Below, piece after piece: positions 36,794-47,247 of a stretch of DNA of 64,000 nucleotides. A program made the position numbers and the translations under genes. The DNA comes from Enteractinococcus helveticum (GTDB lineage: Bacteria > Actinomycetota > Actinomycetes > Actinomycetales > Micrococcaceae): contig NZ_LXEY01000010.1 of the NCBI RefSeq assembly GCF_001657475.1, positions 1 through 64,000 on the forward strand, written 5' to 3'. The stretch's first letter is position 1. Every line of letters starts with the position of its first letter. The notes under the pieces are model-generated. The model worked only from the letters and a program-made list of their open reading frames with translations. It made no database searches and was not told the origin of the DNA.

Positions 36794-37197
36794 TTCTCGG
36801 TCCCACGGCCTTCTGCGGGGCGTTTCTCGTAACCCAAAACCCGGTCAGTTCGGCTTCTAGACTGCGTTCGAACCCGGCTCGGATGTCCTGCTGGATGAAC
36901 CCATCTTTCCCGGAGAATATGATCTCACCGCAGTCAATTGGCTCATGAGCTCATCAAATGCTCTGTATAGATTATTAGCATGCATTGACCATCTGCCCCA
37001 AGCTTATTGCCACTGCAGGAGCATCTACCGTCCTCGATTCGGTCTGGCTGTATTTTTCGGTTGTCACACTTCTCCTACCACTACTCTGATATCAGTTGAC
37101 TAGGAGGGTTTTACAACCCTTCCCATGGGGCCGATCCAGATCGAAGTGTAGACCACACTTCTAATAAGAAGTGGTAGTAGGACGAAGGCTCAGTATC

Positions 37198-38685
37198 TTA
37201 CTTTGTAATGTCCAGGCCCATCTTCTTGAACAAAGGCAAGAATACCAACACCAGTGCTCCCATCGCGATAGCTAATCCCGCGCATCCTAGGAAGAAGGCT
37301 GATTCGCTTGACGAATTGACGTACCACGACCCGATAAATCCTGACAAGGACGCCCCTATGCCAAGGGCCAACCCACTTAGGGCCATCATTTGAGATTTAA
37401 GTTTCTCTGGAGCCGCTTGCTCGGCCATAGAGAAGAATAAGGGTGCGCAAATTACCTCTGACAAGCCGAAGATGATCATCATAATGATGACAGGATAAAT
37501 ACTCAGTAAGTCTGAAGTCATATAGGACAGCCCCGCAAACCCAAGAAAAGCGACGGTCATCACAGCAGCGCCGATCCCGATCTTTACAGGCGTGCTGGGT
37601 TGACGGGCACGCAGTCTTTGCCAAAAGGCTGCCATTGGTATGGTGAACAAGATTCCCGCAATAACCTCGAATGTACTAATGAAAGCAGGCGGAACTTCAA
37701 ATCCCCCAATACTCATGTTGACTCTCTGATCCGCATATATCGCGAATGTAGTGAAAAGCTGAAGTATCAAGGCCCAAAATATTACACATGCAATAAACAC
37801 TGGAACGTACATCACAACACGACGTTTTTCCGCATGCGTGGTGCCACTAGAACGTAATATATTGAGGAAAAGGAGTGCTGCTGCAATTACCGTGATCAGG
37901 ACAATAAATGCGTTGACATTGCTCATATCAACAAATAGAAAAACCGCGAGAAATACGACGCCTAATGCGCCCGCGCCTAGTATCACTACTTGGTTCCGAG
38001 ACCGCTTATCTATTGGATAAGGCACCTCACGCGCAGCGGTCGGTAAGTGTTTCCATCCCAATAGGTACACGATTATACCAAATGCCATCCCAACTGCTGC
38101 AGAAAGAAATGCAGCCTGAAAGCTGACGCGAGTCTGAAGCAAACCAGCAATTACTGGACCAGCAAGCGCACCGATCAGGATCGCACCATAATATAGAGAA
38201 TAACCCGAATCTTGTTTTGCTCGATCGCCCTTGTACATCTGCCCCACAACTGCAAGAGCATTGGGCATCAACAACCCAGTACCAATTGCGATCAATCCCA
38301 AGCCAACAACGAGGGTTGATAGATCCACGGCAAATGACAACGCGATATGCCCGAACATAATTATGACAGCTCCGAGAAGAATCACGGATCGAACGGCAAT
38401 CAAACGATCGGCAAGCCATGCACCGAAAGGTTGAATAAGGTAAACGACGCCGCCATAGCTCCCAACAACTGCTAAGGCCACAGCTTGGTCCAAGCCTAGG
38501 CCACCATCCGCCACACCATAATAGATGAAATATAGCAGGATGCCTTGAATCGCATAGAAGCTAAAGCGCTCCCACAATTCAGCACCAGATACAATAAACA
38601 AACCAAGTGGGTGACCGAACGCCCGGACTCGAGGGCCCGCCACACGCCTTCTCTCTGGCGCGCTTTCTTGCTTAACGTATTGCAT
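37198..38685 (-). CDS. POT/PTR2-family proton-dependent oligopeptide transporter
   Basis: The product is 495 residues with about 14 membrane segments, as in bacterial DtpT/Dtp proteins. The proton-coupling ExxERF motif is present as ELWERFSFYAIQG, preceded by GHPLGLFIVSG. LGLIAIGTGLLMPNALAVVG and the GYSLYYGAILIGAL segment are further family marks. It imports di- and tripeptides or mimetics with protons. No co-transcribed genes are evident. The surrounding DNA is lower in GC than the catabolic clusters. Confidence 0.9.
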   Translation of the reverse strand: MQYVKQESAPERRRVAGPRVRAFGHPLGLFIVSGAELWERFSFYAIQGILLYFIYYGVADGGLGLDQAVALAVVGSYGGVVYLIQPFGAWLADRLIAVRSVILLGAVIIMFGHIALSFAVDLSTLVVGLGLIAIGTGLLMPNALAVVGQMYKGDRAKQDSGYSLYYGAILIGALAGPVIAGLLQTRVSFQAAFLSAAVGMAFGIIVYLLGWKHLPTAAREVPYPIDKRSRNQVVILGAGALGVVFLAVFLFVDMSNVNAFIVLITVIAAALLFLNILRSSGTTHAEKRRVVMYVPVFIACVIFWALILQLFTTFAIYADQRVNMSIGGFEVPPAFISTFEVIAGILFTIPMAAFWQRLRARQPSTPVKIGIGAAVMTVAFLGFAGLSYMTSDLLSIYPVIIMMIIFGLSEVICAPLFFSMAEQAAPEKLKSQMMALSGLALGIGASLSGFIGSWYVNSSSESAFFLGCAGLAIAMGALVLVFLPLFKKMGLDITK

Positions 38686-39900
38686 TGAAAATTCCCCTAC
38701 TCAGAATCCCCAAACTGCACTGGACATACCTTCAACGGTCAGCTTGAGGAGCGATCATACTACCCATTATGATGCACGTCACTTAATTTAAAAGCCAATA
38801 GATATTGTTTGGCAACTGCATAACTTAATTAGATAGCCAATAGTAGGGTTGCCGGATGAATCGAGGGCTACACTGAGTGACCAGCGCTTCGAGACGAGAA
38901 TTAGTCGCGACTGTTCTTCGACCCGACGCTACAAACGGAGACTTCTTCTCGACAGCTCATCCCGGAAGACTTATGATCTTTTCCGCGGGTGACCGCGAAC
39001 CTGCCAACGGTTATCCCTCACAAAGGACTTAATGATACAAGCATCACCGGTGAGAGCATTGCTGCGAATCCGTTCTACACTGAGATCTGATAAAAAATGG
39101 GGCTGCGAGCACAGGGCTTCTTAGTAAAACAGTGAACACTAAATGAGGCCCCACTGGCGCCTGACCCTATGCCTCTCTGATTTAATAGCCACTAACGACG
39201 AATAAACTAGTCCCTGTTGCGACGCGCTGGAAGTCAAAATGGCCTTGCTAACTGAAGCAATACCGCGGACATGGTTATTTTTGAATATTAGCCGGTTAGC
39301 CTTTGCAAAGTGGGCATCTTGGGTAGTGGGATTCCGGCCCTGCTAGAAGGATGCTCAGATATGAACAAACAGAAGAAACATCGTCAGTCTTATACTGTGG
39401 GGTAACCACGTAAGGTGGCTTGGCTGACGATTTGACGCGATTCGGTCGATTGAGGCCGTGGCTTGAGAGATCAATCCCGGAGACAACCGCTATGTGTGAG
39501 TCAACCAAAAAAATCCGGGCGTTACGGATAAACCAGCTGGTCATTAAGCCCAGCTGAACGCGCGAGTTCAACACCAATCCCCCGCATTACTCTTAGGCTC
39601 CCCAACTCGAATAGAAATGGAGAGCACGGTGTCGCCTTGACGTTTTGGACCCAAGCTCGTGAAGTTTGAAATGCGGTTAGGATCACCCAGGCTGCCACGC
39701 CAGCTGATACACCGTCGGGTATCAAATTCTGATGACCACAGCTGCCTGAGTCTCTAGCACCTCGCGAACGACCTTCACCCGCTTACTCAGTCATGTCCTT
39801 GAACCTCTGGCCTAGACTGACATTAATCATCACCAAATAGAAATTACCACGGTCGCTGTCACACCGTTGGACTTAACCAGACACCTCGTATCCTGTACGA
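38686..39900. other. 1.2-kb stretch without a recognisable gene
   Basis: No reading frame here is convincing. Two overlapping minus-strand frames at 39296-39577 and 39522-39725 share short protein-like stretches (RVMRGIGVELARSAG, AVVSGIDLSSHG) but match no family recognised by eye and lack RBS. The first 150 bp are AT-rich and probably contain the transporter promoter. Decayed DNA is the simplest reading. Confidence 0.5.
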
Positions 39901-41559
39901 CTAAACTCTAGCTTTTCCGATTGAGCTGCTTGAGGCTTCATATACGAGCACGCCTCCCACGAGTGTCTTCGCTACAGACAACGTGTTGAGATCTGCTACT
40001 TCGTTGAGCGGTCCAGACAGGATCACAAGGTCTGCCAAATAGCTCTCCTGAATCCTGCCCATCTCGTGATCAACATTATTTATTTCAGCTGGACCGAGGG
40101 TGTATGCACGGACGGCAACCTCTAAACCGAGACATTCTTCTGGTGTCATTGCGACTCTCGACTCTTCGTTGAGTGCATGCGGGTCATCCAAGGGTGCTGT
40201 TCGTGTACAGGCTGTATGCAAGCCCCAGATAGGATTTGGGTCAGAAACCGGCCAGTCACTACCAAATGCAATGTGGGCCCCAGCCCGCTGCAATGATCCA
40301 AATGGGAAGTGATGCTTTGCCCGTTCTCCGATTAGAGGCAGCTTACGTTCAAGAATTTCTTGATCAGCCCTGGCCCATAACGGCTGCAAATTTGCTGTCA
40401 CGTTGAGCTCGGCGAATCGCGAAAAATCTTCCGGGTTGACTACGTCCAGATGAGCGATCTGATGCTTAGGTCCCTCCGGACCATTGGCGATGCGCGCGGC
40501 TTCGACAGCATTTAGACATTCTCGGACTGCCCTGTCTCCAACACCATGGAAATGCACGGATAAACCATGCGCATCGAGTGCGGTAACAATTCTTGATAGA
40601 TCTTCCGGCGGAATGACCGAATCACCACTAATTTCGGGGTGCACGTTATCATACGGTGCAAGCATAGCTGCAGTGCAGTTCTCACACATGCCGTCTTGCA
40701 TGATTTTGACGCTGGTTACTTCAAATCCTCCGACCTTGGCTTCGGAGACTCGTTGAAGGATCTCGCAAACATCCTCGGGCCCGTTCCCTGGAATCCACCA
40801 CATTGAGCCACTAACCCGTGCACTAAGTGTGCCATCACTTAACATTTGCTGATAAGTTTCTATGGCACTCGGCATAGTTAGATATTCGCCCAGGATCGCG
40901 TCATGCCATGCGGTAATACCCAAAGAAAATAGATACTCCTGAGCAGCTGCCATAGCTTGAACTAAGCGATCTGGTGATGGTTTCGGCAAATGACCTGTAA
41001 CGAGTTCGCTGGCTGCCTCCAAGAGAACTCCTGTCGCTTCTCCATTCTCATCTCGCTGGATGATACCGAAAGTTGGATCTGGGGTTTCTTGACCGATCCC
41101 AGCACGCTTTAGTGCTTCGCTGTTAACCCAGACACCGTGTGCGTCATGACTGGTCAACACCACGGGGCGGTCCGGTAGGATCCGATCAATGAATTCCCGA
41201 TGTGGAAAACCACCCGGGAAGACATCTCCGAACCAGCCTCCACCCGTGATCCATTCACTTTCATGAGCGTCAGCAAATTCTAAAATGAGCCGTTCGTAAC
41301 CTTCGAGCGAATGCTCCGTCGTAAGATCACAGCCCAATTTGTCGAGACCTCCGCCCAAAGGGTGGACGTGCGCATCGTGGAAACCTGGCAAGACGGCTGA
41401 CCCGTGAACGTCTAGATAAATTGGTCTGTGAGGATTTCTATCGTGAATTTCACTAAGATTACCCACGACCACAATCCGGTCGTTTCGTATCAGGATGCTG
41501 TCCGACTCGATGAGTTCCGGGGCCCAGATTTGGGCATTCGTTATTATCAAATCGCTCAT
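39901..41559 (-). CDS. amidohydrolase family 3 (YtcJ-like), second copy type
   Basis: The product is 552 residues with the same architecture as the enzyme at 15986-17641. The metal motif is in GFHDAHVHPLGG, with SVHFHGVGDRAVRECLNAVE and HQIAHLDVV in the barrel. FGSDWPVSDPNPIWGL carries the last Asp, and the closing segment is ESYLADLVILSGP. The sequences clearly diverge, so the substrates probably differ. The gene stands alone between two gene-poor stretches. ATG 41559 lacks a strong RBS. Confidence 0.88.
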   Translation of the reverse strand: MSDLIITNAQIWAPELIESDSILIRNDRIVVVGNLSEIHDRNPHRPIYLDVHGSAVLPGFHDAHVHPLGGGLDKLGCDLTTEHSLEGYERLILEFADAHESEWITGGGWFGDVFPGGFPHREFIDRILPDRPVVLTSHDAHGVWVNSEALKRAGIGQETPDPTFGIIQRDENGEATGVLLEAASELVTGHLPKPSPDRLVQAMAAAQEYLFSLGITAWHDAILGEYLTMPSAIETYQQMLSDGTLSARVSGSMWWIPGNGPEDVCEILQRVSEAKVGGFEVTSVKIMQDGMCENCTAAMLAPYDNVHPEISGDSVIPPEDLSRIVTALDAHGLSVHFHGVGDRAVRECLNAVEAARIANGPEGPKHQIAHLDVVNPEDFSRFAELNVTANLQPLWARADQEILERKLPLIGERAKHHFPFGSLQRAGAHIAFGSDWPVSDPNPIWGLHTACTRTAPLDDPHALNEESRVAMTPEECLGLEVAVRAYTLGPAEINNVDHEMGRIQESYLADLVILSGPLNEVADLNTLSVAKTLVGGVLVYEASSSSIGKARV

Positions 41560-42309
41560 AGTCGTACCGCTCTATTCAAAACGCTCATGCGCAGTCACTC
41601 CTGACACCCATGAATATGTGACATATCTTTCAATATTCCTAGGTTGCCAGAAAGTTCAGGAACATGAAACAGGTATCTTTGGATGATGTACATCATAAAA
41701 AGTGATGAACGGGGCGGATATAGAATCATACTTGGGCGTCATTGAAGCGCAAACAACTGGTTTTATATGCTAATGCTTGAACGCCCCCTGGCCGAGGTTC
41801 TACTGATAATGTCAACCATCCAAGAGTCGCACAATGTGCGACACAACCTCGAAGTGCGTGTGTAATGGGGTGTAAGGTCGATTTTCATGTAGTGGCCTGT
41901 TAATTGCTAATCGACATGTGGCACGACTGCGATGACGTCGGTGCCGACTCACGTGGTCTCAGGCAGTAGGCGCGGGTTGTTATTGGCTTCTAGTCCTGAG
42001 CACCTGAGGAAAATTTTCAGCGTCGACGTCGCCATGGTCTTGAGATTCCACAACTCCTTGCCGCTTGAATTTCTCGGTCATCCACTATCCGTCTGAGCCA
42101 AAGCTTTTTATTGTGAGGCAGTATGTCCTGAACTATCGACTCATCCAGAATGCAGCAATGGCTCTCCTGGCAATATCTCAAATCTGTCTCATAACCACAG
42201 TATCTAACCGACCAACACCGAACCATAGTCGCCATTCCAATGTGAAAGGGCATTCTGCCAGAAAAACGGAGAGAGCGTCGTGTTCGTCCAATTAACGAGA
42301 AGTCTAGAA
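41560..42309. other. intergenic region with no recognisable gene
   Basis: About 750 bp. The part next to 41559 is AT-rich and may hold the amidohydrolase promoter. Short frames on both strands around 42017-42295 have no protein-family features and no RBS. The right end leads into a decayed aldo/keto reductase gene. Confidence 0.5.
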
Positions 42310-43100
42310 CTATTCGTGGACGGCTGGGCCCTGATAGATCCGGCCAGGTTCCAGACCATCAATCGCCGCGATATCGTCGGCGTCGAGTTGGACATCGAAG
42401 AACAGCGTCTCGCGTTGGCGCCCTGGATTCGATGAATCAGACAATGGCATTAAACTATGATCCACATGCCATTGCCAGCAGCACTACGACCGGTGTGGTC
42501 TCCTGTTTTTTATGCCACCTTGGCTAAGACCGGATTATCGATCATGTCGGCGGTGCACCCCAACGACGACTACGCTTGCGTCTGAATGCCATGTTCTTTA
42601 TAGAATGTCTGGGGGTTCGCCCTGACCTGACTATGGGTGCATTTCGACCTAGTTGATGGCGGGCATTTCGCCGGTTTCATCAGCCAAGCGCTGCAGGTGT
42701 TCGGGTAAGAAGTTCGACATATCAATGGAGCGAATGAGCCCGGCGTCGCGCATTTCGATCATCGCACGCCAGGTGTCCACGTATTGGTGAGGCACCGACC
42801 AGCGAATCAGTGCGGCATCAACGGAGGGCAGTTTCAAACCATTCAGTGAGGGAATGATCGAGGTCTTCGCTTCCTGATGGTACTGGAAGCAACCGGAGAT
42901 TTTCGTGGTGACCTTGATGTCTTCGCGTAGCATCTCTGTCTGTGCAAAGGCTTGCCTAATTTGCTCTTCATTTACATATCCCAAAACCGCCTCAAAGGTT
43001 CGTTACCCAATTTCTAAGGCAGACAGTCCGCTGCGCGGTATATCGCGGTTGTCTTTTCAAGTTTGTAGAAGTATTGCGAATCCAATAAGAGCTGATCGTA
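42310..43100 (-). pseudogene. decayed aldo/keto reductase gene
   Basis: The stretch is a broken copy of the intact gene at 45189-45992. The middle (42649-42984) still reads KVTTKISGCFQYHQEAKTSI and LIRSIDMSNFLPEHLQRLAD, then stops at ATG-less EMPAIN. The start region (43000-43100) gives IRSALIGFAILLQT then a stop. The 3' end (42310-42420) retains the codons for the C-terminal RIYQ-type tail in another frame. Several stops and frameshifts make it non-functional. Confidence 0.85.
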
Positions 43101-43310
43101 TGCCACCCGTCTAGACCCCCTGAGGAGGGCACCACGAGGGCCCATCACCTGCTCACTTGGTTTATGTAAGCACAAATTAATTATCAGGCTTTGAGATCGT
43201 ATGTGGGCTTTCGGAAGGATTTCTCAATCTGAAACACCTACCGGTAAGCTGCGATCAGCCGATGGCGCGAAAGCGGTTGGCGACTTCTTTGGCGGGGTGT
43301 TCGGGAAATC

Positions 43311-43817
43311 ATGAAAATTTGGGAACTTCTTGGCGGGTTGACAGTAATAGTTGTCCTGGTCTTCTGGATCAGATGGCTTCTCAAGCCCAACGCATCGGCC
43401 AATTGGCCAGAAAACAATTGGGCCAGAGCATCGCTCCTCTATGCCATCCCAATTTCGCTCACCTTGCTCGGGACGACAGGCGTAGCCACTTTCGCTGAGC
43501 ACCATGGCCTCCCAGATGCGCTCTTGCTGGTCCTAGGGCTTCCTATGCTTTTCGCAATATTTATTGGGGGTCCACTCTGGCTGCTGCAGTTGTTTGGCGT
43601 GCCGATGCCCCCATTCCTTGTACCAAAGTGGATTCGAACCCAAGACCGGGAACACCGCAGACTGAAACGTGTCGCCCGGAAGCGCCGATGGCAAGATCCC
43701 GAAGTCAAGAAATCTGAAATATCGGCCAATGTTTCGGGAACCCTCATCGCCGTCGGCACTGTGGCTGTGGTCTTGGTGGTCGGCATTTGGAGTATGTCTG
43801 CAAATGGAGGAAGCTGA
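43311..43817 (+). CDS. membrane protein of unknown function, first gene of a three-gene operon
   Basis: The product is 168 residues. Predicted membrane segments lie at about 5-24, 42-60, 69-93 and 143-162. Between the last two is a strongly basic cytoplasmic stretch (REHRRLKRVARKRRWQ). The stop overlaps the ATG of the next gene (TGATG), so the two are translationally coupled. No family recognised. 43105-43310 upstream shows no gene and likely holds the promoter. Confidence 0.75.
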   Translation: MKIWELLGGLTVIVVLVFWIRWLLKPNASANWPENNWARASLLYAIPISLTLLGTTGVATFAEHHGLPDALLLVLGLPMLFAIFIGGPLWLLQLFGVPMPPFLVPKWIRTQDREHRRLKRVARKRRWQDPEVKKSEISANVSGTLIAVGTVAVVLVVGIWSMSANGGS

Positions 43818-44338
43818 TGACGCCACACGACGAGGCTGACTATTTGGGTGGTAACGCTCTGGTCGTTGATGAACCCGGTATGCCCTGGGTCTTGCGGGTT
43901 CCGGAGGGTTGGAGCGTTGACACCTCGGGCGCCAACGACGGGGCACTAGTAGCTCGTGCGGATCAGGCCGAAACATTGGATTTCAACCCGAATCTGACGC
44001 TGCTCACTGCGGCCTTGCCGGAGGGCTTCACTCGGATGACCGTGGAGGAAGTGCTTGCAGACCAGCACCAGGTTGATGCGTATTACCATCAGGAAATGAC
44101 CGGATACCGGCTCATCGATCTTGCGGTCCAGCACATGGGTCTGACGCCAGAGCCTGCGGTCTATCGATTAGCGATGTACACCACCGCTGAAGGTGTCCCG
44201 GTGACGATGGCACAGTTTATTTCGCGAGCCGACGGCCAAGAATCCACCCTAACGGTCACCTGGGCCACTGCCGATGCCCACTGGATCGGCAACAGCCAGG
44301 CCATCGCATACTGTTTAGAACGGAAAATCCGACCATGA
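43817..44338 (+). CDS. hypothetical protein, LpqN/DUF1795-like
   Basis: The product is 173 residues, mostly beta-strand in appearance. The pattern PWVLRVPEGWSVDT, then FNPNLTLLTAALPEGFTRMT, and near the end MYTTAEGVPVTMAQFISRAD, then LTVTWATA resembles the PsbP/LpqN-like (DUF1795) domain seen in actinobacterial proteins that often sit near secretion loci. There is no signal peptide, so it is probably cytosolic or membrane-associated via its neighbour. Both ends overlap adjacent genes by 1 and 4 bp. The family assignment is tentative. Confidence 0.7.
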   Translation: MTPHDEADYLGGNALVVDEPGMPWVLRVPEGWSVDTSGANDGALVARADQAETLDFNPNLTLLTAALPEGFTRMTVEEVLADQHQVDAYYHQEMTGYRLIDLAVQHMGLTPEPAVYRLAMYTTAEGVPVTMAQFISRADGQESTLTVTWATADAHWIGNSQAIAYCLERKIRP

Positions 44339-45162
44339 CCCAGCCACACCTGGTGTGCGTTCTGAATAACGATCACATCATGGAACTGTTGGAGGCAACC
44401 CTGCCAGACGGGCCCGGGTACGGGCGCCGTGCCATTGATGACACCGCCACCGTTGCCGACCACCATGGACGACCGATCATCGCCTCCGGCAAACCTGGTC
44501 CCGGGTATGGTCTCCTGTTTTCAGCTCTTGCCGAGACAGCGATGACCCTGAGCGTCATGCTGTGGGACGGTTTGGAACAAGAACCATCCTCCACTACCGT
44601 GCTGTGGGGCAGTCGCCACGGCATCATTTCCATGCATGACACGTCACTGGAAACGACCACACTGGAGCTGACGAGTAGGGGCACTTTATACGAGCAAGTA
44701 TTTGACGCCACGGAATTAGGCCCACGGTCTCCTGTCTCGGACACAGTTCAGGTTCCGGTGAAGCCTCGACTGCTCACCGACATCGCTCCGGGCATGAACG
44801 ATACACAACGCCGCAAGGCCCACGATGAATTGACCAGGCTGACCGCCCAAGCCCTGCCCGAGATCTCAGCACACCTTGCTGCTGGTCGTCTACGTTTCAT
44901 GATGTTGAGTATCAAACTGTTCAGTGTGGATGGAATCGTTGACCACGAAATGTTCTGGATTGATACACCAGCAGGAATCCTTGCCCCGGTCTCTTCGGGC
45001 GGTGTGTTCTCCCGGACCAAACACGCGCTTGCGGTCATAAACCCCTGGGCTGCATGGCAAAACATCCTAGAACAACTCCCCGGGACCCAAGATATCGAAC
45101 TCTGGCACGACCTGGCTGAGGCCACCGCCACCGAGCGGGTCAATTTCGAATCCACGACCTAG
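44335..45162 (+). CDS. hypothetical protein, third gene of the operon
   Basis: The product is 275 residues, soluble, with no signal peptide or membrane helix. ATG 44335 overlaps the previous stop as ATGA. A central segment DTQRRKAHDELTRLTAQALP is helical. No known domain was recognised. Operon coupling with a basic-loop membrane protein and an LpqN-like protein suggests a shared envelope or secretion-associated task, but that is a guess from arrangement only. Confidence 0.7.
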   Translation: MTQPHLVCVLNNDHIMELLEATLPDGPGYGRRAIDDTATVADHHGRPIIASGKPGPGYGLLFSALAETAMTLSVMLWDGLEQEPSSTTVLWGSRHGIISMHDTSLETTTLELTSRGTLYEQVFDATELGPRSPVSDTVQVPVKPRLLTDIAPGMNDTQRRKAHDELTRLTAQALPEISAHLAAGRLRFMMLSIKLFSVDGIVDHEMFWIDTPAGILAPVSSGGVFSRTKHALAVINPWAAWQNILEQLPGTQDIELWHDLAEATATERVNFESTT

Positions 45163-45188
45163 CCGCCGGATGCCAGTGACCTCGTGGG

Positions 45189-45992
45189 CTAAAACTCTTC
45201 GTGCGTTGCCGGATCCTGATAGATCCGGCCACGTTCCAGGCCATCGATCTCAGCTATATCCTGGTCATCCAGCTCAACGATGAAGTGTAGGTTCGCGCGC
45301 TGGCGCTCAGCGTTCGACGACGCCGGAAGCGGTACTGACCCGTGGTGCACATGCCACGCCAGCACGACCTCAACCGGCGTAACCGAGTGCTTCTCGGCAA
45401 CCTTGGTCAGCACGGGATCCTTGATCATATCCGTGGTCCTACCCAGTGGCGACCACGCCTGAGTTTGAATGCCGTGTGCTTTATGGAACGCGCGCAGCTG
45501 GGCCTGGCCGAAGTACGGATGCATCTCAACCTGGTTGATCGCCGGCATCTCACCGGTTTCATCCGCCAATCGCTGCAGGTGCTCGGGCAAGAAGTTCGAC
45601 ACCCCAATGGTCCGCACCAGTCCGGCGTCGCGCAGCTCAATCAACGCGCGCCAAGTATCCACGTATTTGTGGTGACGTGGCAGCGGCCAGTGGATCAGTG
45701 CGGCATCAACATAAGCCTGATCCAGGTCAATCAGCGAACGAATGATCGAAGTTTTCGCTTCATGGTATCCCTGGAAACGGCCCGGGATCTTCGTGGTCAC
45801 TTTGATCTGTTCGCGCGGCACGTCCGACTGGGCAATCGCCTGGCCAACTTGGACTTCGTTTTCATAGCGCAGCGCGGTATCGAGAATACGATACCCGGCA
45901 TCCAGTGCCGAAAGAGTCGCGGTGCGGTAAATATCTGGGTTGTCTCTGCCGGCTTGTACAAGGGTTCCGAAACCAATAAGTTCTGAGCGCAT
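45189..45992 (-). CDS. aldo/keto reductase (2,5-diketo-gluconate reductase-like)
   Basis: The product is 267 residues. The catalytic tetrad region is present: DAGYRILDTALRYENE (Asp and Tyr), IKVTTKIPG (Lys) and DAALIHWPLP (His). IGVSNFLPEHL and VPLPASSNAERQRAN are the further AKR signatures. The start is uncertain: ATG 45992 (MRSELIGFGT) is used, and GTG 46028 is in frame. An AKR-like N-terminus (VTTRFTLEEVKVCALAVG) lies just upstream in another frame, so the 5' end may have suffered a frameshift. A decayed copy lies 3 kb away at 42310-43100. Confidence 0.85.
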   Translation of the reverse strand: MRSELIGFGTLVQAGRDNPDIYRTATLSALDAGYRILDTALRYENEVQVGQAIAQSDVPREQIKVTTKIPGRFQGYHEAKTSIIRSLIDLDQAYVDAALIHWPLPRHHKYVDTWRALIELRDAGLVRTIGVSNFLPEHLQRLADETGEMPAINQVEMHPYFGQAQLRAFHKAHGIQTQAWSPLGRTTDMIKDPVLTKVAEKHSVTPVEVVLAWHVHHGSVPLPASSNAERQRANLHFIVELDDQDIAEIDGLERGRIYQDPATHEEF

Positions 45993-46084
45993 ACGGCCCA
46001 GTCTAAGTGCCCAACTGCAAGCGCACACACTTTGACTTCTTCAAGGGTAAAACGCGTAGTCACCCTCGGTTCCCTTTGAGCTTT

Positions 46085-46125
46085 ACTCAAGCCGCCGACG
46101 CCATCACGGTACCGGCGGCCTGAGT
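46085..46125 (-). terminator. hairpin terminator of the deacetylase gene
   Basis: ACTCAAGCCGCCG (46085-46097) pairs with CGGCGGCCTGAGT (46113-46125) over 13 bp with one mismatch. It lies 11 bp after the stop of the minus-strand deacetylase gene. Confidence 0.65.
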
Positions 46126-46136
46126 AGTGGCAGAAG

Positions 46137-47021
46137 TTATGTATCGCGCGGGAAACGCTGTTTGAAGTCTTGCGCGACGTCCTTGAAGTAAACAAACTCC
46201 ACTCCCGGATGGGATGCGAAGTGGTCAAAGAGCCGTTCCAACATCAACAGGACTTGCGGCCGACCGGAAACGTCCGGGTGCAGAGTCATCGGGTAAACCG
46301 CGTAATCCATTTCTCGATAGACCCAGTCGAACTGGTCGCGCCACAGCTCTTCAATATCGCGTGGGTTCACAAAACCATGCGAGTTGGGGCTTGCCTTAAT
46401 GAACATCATGGGTGGCAGGTCGTCGATGTACCAAGACGCCGGAATCTCCACCAGGTCAGTTTCCTCACCTCGCACTAATGGCTTCATCCATTCCTTCGCG
46501 GAGTCAGCCTCGTAGTCGATATTGGTCCATGAGTCGCCTACCCGCAGATAGTACGGGGTGAAGTCGCGGTGCATGAAAGAGTGGCCGTACAGCATGCCCG
46601 CATTGGTCAGCAGCTCGGCCGTGTAGTTTGAGATCTCCGACCACGGAGCCACGTAACCCACGGGTGGTGTTCCCGCACGGCGTTCAATCAGCTCGTAGAC
46701 ATATTCAAAGACCTCGGTTTCCTGTTGCGGGCTCATTTCCAACGGATTTTCGTGCGAGTAGCCGTGGTGGCCAATCTCGTGACCGGCTTCCACGACTTGG
46801 TCAAATTGTTCCGGAAACGTCTCGATCGAATGCCCTGGCCAGAACCAAGTGAATGGAATATTGCGTCGTTGGGCCAGTTGCAGCAGCCGCGGGACGCCGA
46901 CTTCGCCGGCAAACATGCCCCGAGAAATGTCATTGGGAGAGTCTTGTCCGCCGTAGGATCCTAACCAACCTCCGACGGCGTCAACATCCACACCGACTGC
47001 AATATAGATTTTCTTTGCCAT
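46137..47021 (-). CDS. polysaccharide deacetylase-family protein, PgdA/cyclic-imidase-like
   Basis: The product is 294 residues. The NodB-type fold is shown by [16 protein letters not shown] (first Asp), [16 protein letters not shown] (metal His pair) and a C-terminal [16 protein letters not shown]. The length and the start [20 protein letters not shown] match the subgroup containing Helicobacter PgdA and bacterial cyclic-imide hydrolases rather than the typical secreted deacetylases. There is no signal peptide, so a cytosolic imide or amide hydrolase is more likely than a cell-wall enzyme. That would fit the many other amide-cleaving enzymes in the window. Confidence 0.8.
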   Translation of the reverse strand: MAKKIYIAVGVDVDAVGGWLGSYGGQDSPNDISRGMFAGEVGVPRLLQLAQRRNIPFTWFWPGHSIETFPEQFDQVVEAGHEIGHHGYSHENPLEMSPQQETEVFEYVYELIERRAGTPPVGYVAPWSEISNYTAELLTNAGMLYGHSFMHRDFTPYYLRVGDSWTNIDYEADSAKEWMKPLVRGEETDLVEIPASWYIDDLPPMMFIKASPNSHGFVNPRDIEELWRDQFDWVYREMDYAVYPMTLHPDVSGRPQVLLMLERLFDHFASHPGVEFVYFKDVAQDFKQRFPRDT

Positions 47022-47247
47022 GATCTACTTCGACTCCTTAGGTAGTCGCGCCTTAAGTAGGACGCTTCTTAGCCTAATCAGCATGTCGGGTGGTAGGCCA
47101 TGGGGTCTGGCCGGTCGCTTTCTGCATCCACGGCTTTCCCGGTGCTATTAACCCCTCGGCTCGTAAATGTAGCCATAGCAAATGTGTGAGCTTGTTGAGC
47201 ACTCAGACGCTCAACTTGGTCGCGAGGCGTCGGGGTGCTGGACGTCG

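Noticed and set aside
39296..39725. Two overlapping minus-strand frames with protein-like stretches
   Set aside because: No start signal, no recognised domain, and the frames replace each other without a clear ancestral protein; recorded only as a gene-free stretch.
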